In this document: positions 46,930-57,396 of the stretch, piece by piece
Layout of the letters: every line of letters starts with the position of its first letter
How positions within the stretch are numbered: the first letter of the stretch is position 1
Assembly (NCBI GenBank): GCA_015501585.1
Contig: JADNRY010000248.1
Location: 1 to 64,000 of the forward strand
Length of the DNA: 64,000 nucleotides
Origin: Rhodocollybia butyracea
Lineage: Eukaryota > Basidiomycota > Agaricomycetes > Agaricales > Omphalotaceae
Direction of reading: 5' to 3'
Position numbers and translations under genes: made by a program
Notes under the pieces: generated by a model
What the model saw: the letters and a program-made list of their open reading frames with translations, nothing else
The model's database searches: none
What the model was told of the DNA's origin: nothing

Positions 46930-47390
46930 ACCCCGAACTCTCCGAGCATGTTTCCGAAATCCGGATCCCTTCGAATCTGAGAGATTACAGCACATAGCTT
47001 AACTCAGGCAACAGGAGAGTCGGGAATATCGGTGTGGCGGCTTTTGTCATGGAATCCTATGTGAAGTGCCTGGCAGGAAGATTCGAGGGTATGTCAGAGG
47101 ATGCGAGGAAGTCAAGGTTCCAGAGTACAGCCGACTAGCACGCGGTTGAACGTTGGCTTCGGAGTCCGGACATGGTGGTTGTTACGTTGTAAGCAACGCG
47201 CGAGCGGTTCACGTTGGCCAAGAAGTACAATTGACATTAGTAGCATTGTTTGCTTCCAACTGAAATGCGAATCATTGGGCCTTGGCAAACTCACGGTCTG
47301 AATTTTGAATTTAGCCAATGATATAGATCCTATATTTAATGCAGATTTAATGGTATCTGTAAAGAGGCACTTGTTTAGATGCATAATCCT
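46930..47390 (-). pseudogene. F-box gene fragment (promoter and N-terminus), tandem duplicate
   Basis: Co-linear with 48545-48990: shared words include GGCAACAGGAGAGTC, GTGTGGCGGCTTTTG-type, GAACGTTGGCTTCGGA and CCAACTGAAATGCGAAT. It therefore holds the 5' flank and start of a second F-box copy whose body is gone. Confidence 0.65.
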
Positions 47391-47497
47391 TCCAATCCTG
47401 CAATGCTATGTTCCCAACGAACCGCCCTTCAGCTTTCACCGACAAATCCTTGAAAAAGTACTCCACTATTTCGAGTACAGACTCGGGCCATGCACCA

Positions 47498-48790
47498 TTA
47501 TTCTCCTCGTAATCTTCCACGAGTGTTTCCAGTTTGACATACTCTAATGCACACTCTGACCGTTTTTACTACCTCTTTCAGCTTACCAAGAGGGGTGGCA
47601 GCTGCAGAAGCTCCTTCCCACTGATCATAATCAACAAGGTCGACCAGTGTAGCATGTAGCCTGGCCAATTTGGGGAGTGTAACGCAGTCCCAGACCCCGT
47701 TATCAATGTAATGATAATCCATGTGCCCACCGATTGTCAAGTTTGATAGCGAGGATTGGCAGGGGATTTGTTTAGCATCAGGGTTACCTCCGAAACGGAA
47801 AGACCGGAGTGTCAAGGACTCCAAACAAGGGCACATACAGAGTAACCTAGCAAGAGATACGCCGCTGTAGCGGTCGAGTTCCAAGACCTTCAAGTTACGA
47901 CTCGCTATGACATCTGTGTATGACTCGGAGAGCTTTGATAGTTTCAGTTTCTGGAGAGGAGGGCGACACTCCAAGATTGGATTTAGGACTGGATCTATCC
48001 AATACTCATCCCATTGGAATGACAAATCTTTGAGAAGAGGAAAATGCGCAGAGGAGAGCTTGAAGGGGAAGATGATGTCAATATCGTGCAGGTAGGTAAA
48101 TGACAATGCAGCCTGTCTCCATCTATGAGCCCGCGCCACCAACATGGTAACGACAGCTGGAGGACTTTGATACTTCGGTAAAGGGGTGAAAATTTCAATA
48201 CTCATAGGTACTGAGACTCCCGATCGTAAAATGCATTCATTCAGAAATACAGTCAATTCGGTGGAGAGCGCAACCTGAAAGCCACAGTTAACCTTTATCC
48301 TGGACCAGAAGGTAGAGTATGAAACAGCCTGGTCCCGCCACCAAAAGCAGATCCAGGTGAATAAAAAAATACACCCAGATAGATGGAAGGTAGGCTTCAA
48401 GAATGGCCATGAGTAGGTAATACCAGGTTTATTGGATGTCTCGATGACTAGTTGAAAGATATCTATCAAAACATCCGAGGGAAGGGTTCGAATGGGAGCC
48501 AACAGAGATTCCTGCAGTTCCAGGACCCTCGAAATCTCGCTACGAGTCGTACTCTCCGAGCATGCTCCCATATCGCTTCGGGTCCGAGCGATTAGAGCGC
48601 ATAACCTAGTTCGGGCAACAGGAGAGTCAGGAATATCATTGTGGCGGCTTTTGGCGAGGAATTCTGTGTGAAGTGCCTGGTAGGCAGTTTCGAGGGAAGA
48701 GTACATCGGAGACTCCAAGGAAGTCGAACTTCTGGAGTACAACAGACTATGCGGTAGAACGTTGGCTTCGGACATGGTGGTTGCAAGCAA
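47498..48790 (-). CDS. F-box/leucine-rich-repeat-like protein
   Basis: 430 codons. Residues 30-85 form a coiled N-terminal region; the F-box core is LAPIRTLPSDVLIDIFQLVI at about residues 92-111. The rest has irregular leucine-rich repeats (FPLLKDLSFQ, LQKLKLSKL, NLKVLELDRY, CLESLTLRSF, LPKLARLHATL). It would be an SCF ubiquitin-ligase adaptor. The end is odd: after LKEVVKT the frame runs into VRVCIRVCQTGN and a stop, whereas one base over reads ALEYVKLETLVEDYEENNG and continues to about 47395. A one-base frameshift near 47545 is likely. Remnants of two more copies flank it. Confidence 0.65.
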   Translation of the reverse strand: MLATTMSEANVLPHSLLYSRSSTSLESPMYSSLETAYQALHTEFLAKSRHNDIPDSPVARTRLCALIARTRSDMGACSESTTRSEISRVLELQESLLAPIRTLPSDVLIDIFQLVIETSNKPGITYSWPFLKPTFHLSGCIFLFTWICFWWRDQAVSYSTFWSRIKVNCGFQVALSTELTVFLNECILRSGVSVPMSIEIFTPLPKYQSPPAVVTMLVARAHRWRQAALSFTYLHDIDIIFPFKLSSAHFPLLKDLSFQWDEYWIDPVLNPILECRPPLQKLKLSKLSESYTDVIASRNLKVLELDRYSGVSLARLLCMCPCLESLTLRSFRFGGNPDAKQIPCQSSLSNLTIGGHMDYHYIDNGVWDCVTLPKLARLHATLVDLVDYDQWEGASAAATPLGKLKEVVKTVRVCIRVCQTGNTRGRLRGE

Positions 48791-49004
48791 CCTGAAGCAC
48801 GCAGTTCACGTGGTTCACGTTATGCACTCGCTAAGTATATTGACTATGGTATTGTTGCGTCCAACTGAAATGCGAATACTCGCAAAACTTACCGAGGTTG
48901 TTCAAACCAAGAGTGTTGCCTTGGTTTTGAATTTAGTCAATGACATAAATCCTACATCTAATGGTATCCGCGACGAAATAAATGCTTAATCCTTCTAATC
49001 TTGC

Positions 49005-49145
49005 AACAACTCGCCCCCAACAAGTCCTCGACGAGACACCCTTCAACTTTGACCGACTAATCCTCGAAAAAAGTACTCCACTATTTCGAGTACAGGCTCG
49101 GGCCATCTGACATGGTAATCTTCCACACGCTATCAGAAGTTGAAA
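49005..49145 (-). pseudogene. F-box gene C-terminal fragment, third copy
   Basis: Matches 47400-47515 (AAAGTACTCCACTATTTCGA, CAGRCTCGGGCCAT, AATCTTCCAC). It marks the end of a further upstream F-box copy. Confidence 0.6.
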
Positions 49146-49149
49146 TGGA

Positions 49150-50570
49150 GGTCACGCCCGATTACAGACAGATTCTCCCGTCGTCTGAGTGGTGGGGAAC
49201 TCGGCATTAAGATTCCCGCAGTCACGATCCAAATTTTTCGAAGATGTTGCTATAACGCACCAAAGCCACCAGATTAAGCGCACGATAAGAGAACTTGAAT
49301 ATGTGGAGACTATGTATACAAGGAAATAAAATCCTACGAGTTGTCTTCAAATTGGTCTTCAAGTATCAAAAATGCAGCGAACAATTAGTCTTCCCTATGC
49401 AGACCGGCTTGTTACACATTGACGAATCAACATAATCATTAGCCGCTCGAAGCAATACAAGTCCACGGGCTCTTGCAGAATTTGGTGGGTTGAATGAGTT
49501 CAGCTATGAATGCGGCTTGCAGCCAGCACCGGTTTTGGTAGGCAGAGCCTTCGAGCTCATTAGTAGGAGTCCCTTCTTTGTCCAAAGAAACTTCGAAGTC
49601 TTAGTGCAGTCTTATCGCAAGATTGATGTTTGGTATGCTTGTGCGCGCTCAAGAACGGTGTGAGACGAAAACAAAGACATAGATATATTTTCAAAAGGTA
49701 CAGGTTTGGAATGTATCAGGTAGATGGCTGCTCTGGTGGAGAAGAGACAGCCGAAGCGGAGCGTGTGGTGGAAGAAGACGGGCTCCGATGCATTAGAGTG
49801 CCCCATGTCGAGGCGTTAGATCTAGAACTGGTACCTCTGAAAACCTTGAGAAAAAATCGATATTTTGGAAAACAGACGGTAGATATAATTACTCACCAGG
49901 CCAATAGGCTGATACGGAGCTAGATCTTCTCTTCCCTGCGTTGCTGAATCCCTCTCTACCTGCTGTCTGTGACCTGAGTCGAGGTCGCTCAACGGGACGT
50001 TTCAGACCTGCCTCATCGTGTGGTGCGTATTGCAGTTATTGCAGTACAGATGCTGGGCGTTGCGCTGAGGTTTATTAATGTTCATTCCCGGTACTGCTAC
50101 CTTCAGTTCTAGAGCTGGGTGTGCTAGGAGGTTGGTGAAACACAAATTGAGTGTCTGCATTGGCCGAAAAGTTTGAAGTCATTGCGAGAAACAAAGATAC
50201 GTATTAGCTGGGTATAAAGTAGAGCAAGAGCAAGATAAGTGGTGGATGAACGTTCTGAACGTTGAACGTTGTTCGTGAACGTGAACGCGAGCGAGAGAAG
50301 AGGAGAGAGCGAAAATAGTGTTCACGTGGTGTGACGTCATTCCATAATCCTGTCCGTGTCCAGACGTCCAGACTTCGCGTCTAGCTATCTGATTCTCAAT
50401 TTCATCTCATTTACCGTTCAAATCAACGTAGACAGTCTTCCTCAAGGCGTGTGTCGGCGTATCTAGAGCTTTCGTCCCATCTTTGACTCCTGACGACTCT
50501 GGTCTCTCCCACCGATACTCTCATCTCCCTACTGCCGGGGGGTGCAACTATTTCCAAGGCCATCACCAAG
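49150..50570. other. intergenic
   Basis: One plus ORF, 49630-49923 (97 codons, basic then acidic), without a recognised family. GAACGTT words recur at 50250-50285. Confidence 0.5.
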
Positions 50571-50573
50571 GAA

Positions 50574-52270
50574 ATGAGTCATTTATCCGACTATCCGTAC
50601 GCCTTCACCGACTTCTTCGGGTCCGGCACCCCGTGCGTTTTCAAGACCGGTCCTTCGTGGCCCATCGCTGTAGGTCCTGAGTCGCAGAAGATTGTCCGCG
50701 CTGCCCGCCCCATCTACTCTAATCATCTCATTGCCCCGACCTGGCTCGAGACTGCATGGGCCATCTCCGCTCGGCTCGATGAGCTCCAGGTCAACTGGAA
50801 TACTATCAATCCTCTCGCATATGCAAATGCAGGTGAGGCGGCCTTGATTTGTGATTTTGTCATCACCATCGGCGTGCAACCTCGCTCCCTTGCTTACGCT
50901 GCTGCCGTAGCTGCTGCTAATGCCATACACGAGATACTCCAGGTAAGGAGAACTATCTGACTATCCCATTATTCTCGTTATCTTGAATTGAATGAATAAG
51001 GGGCCAATTTTTATTCTAATTTTTTTTTACATTCTAGGCTACAGGCTTCCCCGAGATTCAGGTCGCCTTCATCGAGTCTGTCTACCGTCGCCGTTCCGGC
51101 CCCCAACTCATGAGCTTCAATCCCTTGTTCGACTCTGTGGGTATTCCGGCGCTGCGCAAGCCCTTCACGCCTACTCTCGGTCTCGCGATCGCGCCTCTCA
51201 AGTCACCTCACCTCGAGGGAACGGGTGGTCTGTTCTTCTGCCCCAACACTGAAGAGGGAGACAAGGGTGTCGCGGTCTTGACTTGCGCCCATGTCACCCA
51301 CCCGCCTCCGCTTTTCGAGAACAAGAACTATACACGCAAGAACGACACCCAGCCGCGTGAGGACATCATTCTTCTTGGCACGGGATCGTATGATAATGCC
51401 GTCATGGCCATCATGAAGTTCATCGGCGACCAGACCATTGCCATTAGCACTTGGGAGGCAACCCTCGTTAGGCTCCCACAGCCGACAGATGACGAGCCTA
51501 AGGGTATCACCTCGAAGCGTAAGGAGCTCATGGACTTGATCACTGCGGCGACGAACAAGATTGAAGACGCCAACCAGCTTCACGCTGAGGTCACAAAACA
51601 TTTCACGACGACTGCCTCACGCGTAATCGGCTTTGTTCTTCACTGCGCCAAGATCGAGGTAGGTGAACACCGATTCATGTACGACTGGAGCTTCATCCAG
51701 ATGGATGAAGACAAAATTGAATGGAAGGAATTTCAAAGGAACAAGCTCTTCGTTGGTACATTGATTACTTTTCAGTTTTCTTTTTGTTCTTTTGAACTGA
51801 CGGTTATTTTTTTTTTCTCTTTTTTCTCTTTGTCCACAGGAGGAAACAAGACTAATGTTGACTGGGTTAATTATATGTTCCCTCAGGCTCACGATCGTCG
51901 CGATTTCCATATGCCTGAGGACATGCTTCTTCAGCTTAAGGACTACGTCCCCGAGGAAGAGTTCCGCAACCCACAGAACCTCGACATCCACAACGTGAGG
52001 ACGCTGCTTGCCGTCAAGAATGGTCGTTCGACCGGCACCACCTACGGACGCGTCAACGGCCTCGAGTCCATCACTCGTCACTACTCTGAGCACGGCGTTG
52101 CACAGATTGCCCTCGAATACATCGTCTGCGGCTACGACACGGTGACAGCCAAGAACGACAAGTTCTCCAACGTTGGTGACTCTAGTTCGTTTGTGGCAGG
52201 TAGGGATGGGCGTGTCATTGCTGGGATAATAGTAATACAGGAACTGCGGAGGTGGTGGTGGTTCCATTGA
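50574..52270 (+). CDS. trypsin-like serine-peptidase-fold protein, basidiomycete family
   Basis: Exons 50574-50942, 51038-51755 and 51840-52270 (introns 95 and 84 nt, canonical). The N-terminal 250 residues are the family's own domain (FGSGTPCVFKTGPSWPIAVG, FTPTLGLAIAPLKSPHLEGT). The peptidase-like part has the His motif AVLTCAHVTHP and the Ser motif NVGDSSSFVAGRDGRVIAG, where most relatives have GDSG. No signal peptide, so probably intracellular. The end, IIVIQELRRWWWFH, looks like a frameshift: one base over, the frame has a Gly-rich segment typical of the family end. A real, perhaps slightly truncated, gene; its codon use is more GC-rich than the surroundings. Confidence 0.75.
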
Positions 52271-52274
52271 TGAG

Positions 52275-54165
52275 AATGTCACCACTGGTGATGTAGGTGC
52301 CCGTTGAAAATGTTTCGTAGTAGCTGAAGCACTGAAGCCTCATATTTGCTCCTCCAGTTCGAGTTGATGTCAATGACGGAACTTGGTCTTGACATTGATT
52401 GTCTCGAGACATGATGAGACAAAGACCTCGAATGTGAATCAAATTAGTGGACATCGATAAGGATTGGAGAATGTAGTCTAAATCCAACGCTGGCCCTTTC
52501 CCATCGTCCTCCTCTTGGTTCTGAAGTACAAACTCTAGCAACCTAGCCGCGAGGAATAGATCGCGTCAGTCTCCAGGAGTCTCCAGGATCCATTTCTGAG
52601 AATTCCCATCTCGTTCTCAATGATCTTCAGGACTCGTAAAGCCCCCAACTGTGCTAGGCTTCCCGCAACTCTCGGAGCCCCTTCATTTGTTGCTGGAACT
52701 GGTCTTTGGATTTCGCATGCAGTTGATGTTCAGAGACTACCAGGTTTGTTCGCCTAAATGAAATAAAGATCATCGAAATTGTACACTAAAAATGATATCC
52801 TCCTAGAACGAACCCAGCTTTACGAACAGCACGTCCGACGAGCAACATGTACTTGGAGTGGAACAATTCATAGATAGATGCAGAGCGAGAGGTGGTATGA
52901 GTTACATAGACATAGCTGCGGCAGCTTCACGACACGGAGAGGCTTGTTCATGTCGGTGTGAAACTCGACCCAGTCGAGAGAAACGAATGAGAAAATGTGC
53001 CACATTCGTTCTGAGGGACGTTTTCGTTAGTTCAACATTGACACAGCGGGCAAGGACCGTGGCAGTTGATCTGCAACTGCGTTTAACGCAGTGGAAAGGT
53101 GTTGCCCCAGGCAGTGGCCGGCAAAGCATATAACCGGTTCTTGCATTCAGTTCTTTCGTAATGTACCTCGTAATGTAAAGTTGGTCATGTCCTCGCACAT
53201 GGTCATCTCGTACATTGCATGACATCATAGCTAGCATTTGTAACGACGTAAATCAGTCTCCCGCTCACGCACTTTGCCCTTGTACATGTTCTACTGCTGA
53301 CATTCCCCAAGGGCAGCTGGCAGTCATTTTGTAAATGCTTGTGTGGTTACATGCTCTAATTTTTTCCCGCCCTGTAAACCAAGCTGGTAATTAATCCAAA
53401 ATCAACTTGTAATTTGTTGCTGGCCACAAGCTGGCCATAGCCTAAGTTTGTTTGAGAAGTGCTATATGAGCCATATCCTCATGTCTTCCATGTTCAAAAT
53501 ATTCACTTATGATGGTGTTGCACCCATAATCTGGCTCACACTGCTACTACTACTATGATACTACCGCATCAGTGGTGTCTTGAACATCGCATCTCTCAGG
53601 TATCTGTTTCAGGCATTTCTCAAAGATGCCAGGACTCAACCAGGACTAGCAAGTGGACTGAAAGGGAGTTGGAAGGGGGTCCCACACAGGGATATTACTA
53701 TACTTCCACCATACGTACTAGGACCATACTAATTTGCATGTACTGACATGTTTCCCATTTTCGATGCTTACAGGATGCCTATGTACTAGTCAAAGTGTAG
53801 CCTAGGCTACTGTTACTGTGCCAATTAGTAGTAGAGGTTTTTATTCATATTAAATTATTATCTATAATTTTCTTTCAGGCTATTCTCAAGACCCTCAGTT
53901 GTTCATAAGATACTTGTGGTCACTGGTTACTTTCAACTTGAGGGTAGGTCTCTAAGTTCGTACACTTGACAGTACTTAGCAGCCTGACAATGTCTTGCCA
54001 GCTAAGCATTGATCCCTTTAAAATGGTTCTGTATCTGAAGACCGGCATCATGCTGTATTGTAGATACGAGTACTATAATATTTAAATAACTAATGTTTTC
54101 ACCCTATGCTCTATTTAATTACTTTGAATGCATTTAAATCTTTAGTATATCTAAACCTCCAGTGC
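52275..54165. other. intergenic
   Basis: No convincing gene. ORFs of 60-110 codons on both strands have no family features. CTACTACTACTATGATA words near 53540. Confidence 0.5.
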
Positions 54166-54169
54166 TAAT

Positions 54170-54440
54170 AGTTGTGCAGAAACTCCTCCATTTAAATGTC
54201 TTCAATCCTTTCGTGCCTCTGCCGCATTTCGCTACCATTCAAATCATTCAAATCATTTAAAGCTCATTCGAAATCCCCTTTTTAAATGCCATTTAAGTAA
54301 CTCATTTCACGACGATTTAAATTCTGCTTTAAATCCTGTTTAAATGCCACTGTAAATTGGTTCGTCAAGGAGGAAGACTCGCTCGCTGCATTTAAATCCC
54401 TTTCCACTTTAAATCACCACCCGTTACATTTAAAAGCTGC
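54170..54440. repeat. cluster of TTTAAAT words
   Basis: About fifteen TTTAAA or near-TTTAAA words in 270 nt, many as CATTTAAATSC, separated by non-repetitive C-rich spacers. Noncoding. Confidence 0.6.
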
Positions 54441-54449
54441 CACTTCACT

Positions 54450-55105
54450 GAGCGTCCTTACGCAGCCGGCGATTCTACTTAATGGGTCAGAATTGTGCTT
54501 TTGGTGTTTCATTTGGCGGTTCTTGCGGTCCGCAACCGTCGATGTTACAGGTTTTGGCATGGAGAGCAGGTGATTTTGCAAGTCCATTGGTGTTGGATAG
54601 TTGACCGTATTAGACGTATAGCATGGGAGACGGTGCGTCAGACGCATGGGTAGCTGAGTGAGAAGGTGGCGGTAGAAAGACAAGAGGAAAGTGACTGTAA
54701 AGAACCATAACCACGGTCAAAGCGATATCTCGTGATCGGTGATCACGAGGATCTTGGAAGGAGAATCGAGATCTTTGCCACTACTGTACAGTGGAAGCCG
54801 ATGTTATCTTAAGGATAATTGAAGATCTTCTCATACAGAATTGCGTTTCCTCTAAGAGATCAAAATTGGACATCACAAAGTAGTCTCTGGGTCTTTGTGC
54901 TCTCTTCATCTCTTCATGCTTCGTGAGGAGCGTAACCCTCCATCTTCAGATTTACAATTGAACTTATCCGTCGAGTGAGATGATTGCAATGCGCCGCGTG
55001 AATGCAAACATCATATAAGTACTCATGAGCCAATGGTACGAGCAAGAGCATCGAAGAAATTTGCATTGGGAAAAGCAGGGCGGATTCGTGACACAGCCCC
55101 GCAAA
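54450..55105. other. no recognisable gene
   Basis: A minus ORF (54414-54683, 89 codons) has no recognised features. Confidence 0.45.
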
Positions 55106-55109
55106 TATG

Positions 55110-55530
55110 TTACAGGTCGCATTCTAAGGCCCCCTCATATTCAGGGAGATACCAGGTGAATGTCTTACACAATCGTCCTGCACCTTGTGCCCCTCCTGGC
55201 CCATACATCTCAACTAAAGCCTTTGCTCCAGGATGGTGAAATGTATACGACGCCGTGTCAGTCTCCGCAATATACGCTCGTATCGTATGACGAGGGTGTT
55301 GTACATCGTATCCTGCGCTATCAAACAGGCTTTTTAGCGAATCGGCAGAAAAAGAAAACGATGTTTGGAGACTTACACTAGCATCCAATAACGAGGTATT
55401 TGTTGTCCTGCCCTTGTTATTTCGGGCCCATATACATCCAATATATCCTTGATGAGCATCTTAAGATTCTCTTCGGAGTATGAGCCTTTAGCCCTTCCAG
55501 AAATATAGAGTTGTAGTGTTTGCATAGATC
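55110..55530 (-). CDS. possible small hypothetical protein
   Basis: Minus strand: MQTLQLYISGRAKGSYSEEN at about 55525, reading to RYWMLV, then a GTAAGT-to-GCAG intron-like stretch and YDVQHPRHTIRAYIAETDTA, ending ECDL at 55110. The splice phase does not close perfectly, so gene structure is uncertain. No family recognised. Confidence 0.35.
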
Positions 55531-55534
55531 CTCC

Positions 55535-57390
55535 ACGAAGGTTAGAACATGGAAAGAAACTTATAAACGAATGGACTCACCTCAGAATTCGTAAGTCAAG
55601 GGCTATCCTAATGGAAATGTATGCCAGTTGTCAGTTGCTCGCTTTGAAAAAGATTCAAAAGCCAAACTCAGACGAGCACGCCACTAGAAGAGCAGCGCGA
55701 GTAAGAAACGGATTTAAACTCTAATTGGCGCCGGAAACACTTGTTCTTAACACTCTCCCAGCATGCATTCAAGGAGCACCTTTCTCGAGCTCTTGACTTT
55801 CACGTTGGCATCACGACGCTGCTATCAACGAGATTTTCGCGATTACCTTCTGGGACGGTGGCCGCTGTACAGATTCAAGAGTCGGATAGGTTTTTGGTCT
55901 TGTTTCAACTTTATGCGAATCGGTTCAAGACCGAATCTTCCAACTTGGAGGGACTGGCGTCGTTCGTCGTGGCCGTATAATAAAAGGGAGTGCTATAGCG
56001 AAGTGGTGTTAGATGCCAGATGTAGACACTCTGTCAAGTCTGTTACGAAGGTGCGTACCTGGATTGTAATTTGGAGTCCATTGTGCTCAAGTAATTCCAT
56101 ATCGCAGTCCAATGACTTTTCAAACCGCCATCTTCTCTTCTCCTTCAACATCCGTTACCACCAAAACCTATGGATTATGGGTTTGGCCTTGCCCGTGGAA
56201 ACGAGCGTAATGCGCTTTGCCCGCACCTCCGACTACTGTATCTGGAACTACGAGTCAATGTTTGACTGACCGACCGTTGAATCACCCATACCAACAGCGC
56301 GCTCATGCGTATCTCTTTCTCTTCAGACGGACCGGTTTTGTCATTGCTTGCCCGAGTGCAGGGCATACACTGAACATCACGCTAATGGTGTTCTTCAGGC
56401 TCCAACAGAACGAGTTGTATGGTATGAACATGACTCATTCGTGCCATAATGCACTGGTGGCAAATACTGCTGAAGATGGTATGATAAGTCAATGGACTTG
56501 TGCGGTCGCTGTTTCGGAAGGTCCAATAGGTGCGTCTTCCGACGAAACACGAAAAACAGTAAACTGAGACGTCGCGACAGCCAAAAAAATACATGCTCGA
56601 GGACAACGGCTTCGACAGCCAAGGATAATCGCAACCTGCGTGCTGGCAAGGAAAACGAGGAGAGGACGCTATGCATCTTCGAATGATCATCTGGCCATCA
56701 TAATCATCGTTGCCGAGTTGTAGATCTCTAAGTAGCTTGCTGTAAGAACCTGCAAATTGGGTAGACTATCGATACTACTCAGGCGTTCTGGTGAATAGCA
56801 AGTAGGCCGGAATGGAACGGGAAACTCGTGAATAAGGAAGACACTGAGGCCACCCATGAGATTTATCTCGGTTGGAGGATCCATGGTGCGTGAGATGGGT
56901 TGAGGCGGTTCGTGTACAATTCGATAGCATCAGTGGGAACGATACACTGTACATGAACCTATTTTGTAAGACTTCATCGTCTAGCAAACGTATTAGAAGA
57001 ATATTCAATGGCGGCACAAAAACGAACCCTGTTTCATATTCTCTCCCAAGTCTCTTTGTTAGTACCAAGCAGCGTGAGTAGACTATTTAAGATAGACCCA
57101 AAACTTGAAGCCGTGCATCACAAACACCTCCGCACTTGATGTCCAGCGTAAATTTGGCGAGAGATCTGACATGACCAGCTAGCTTCTTGCAATGTATGGT
57201 GATTTCCCAAGAACTACGCCCGATTTTTGTTTCATAAATAATACACGTTAACATGATTGAAACAGAAACTGACCATAATTTTTCATTTTCAGGAACCAAG
57301 ATACGCATGCTCCACCAAGGGACGTGATACCAAAGAAAGCAGTAGATAGAAAGCAGTATTATATTTATTATTACATAGAAAATGCGTATT
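55535..57390. other. unresolved, weak coding signals
   Basis: Overlapping ORFs on both strands (plus 55741-56269; minus 56395-57068 and 57087-57449). Nothing reads as a known domain. Confidence 0.35.
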
Positions 57391-57396
57391 CGAGAA

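Noticed and set aside
51617..52285. Minus-strand 222-codon ORF
   Set aside because: Antisense shadow of the trypsin-like gene's exons 2 and 3; it also runs across the intron's poly-T tract.
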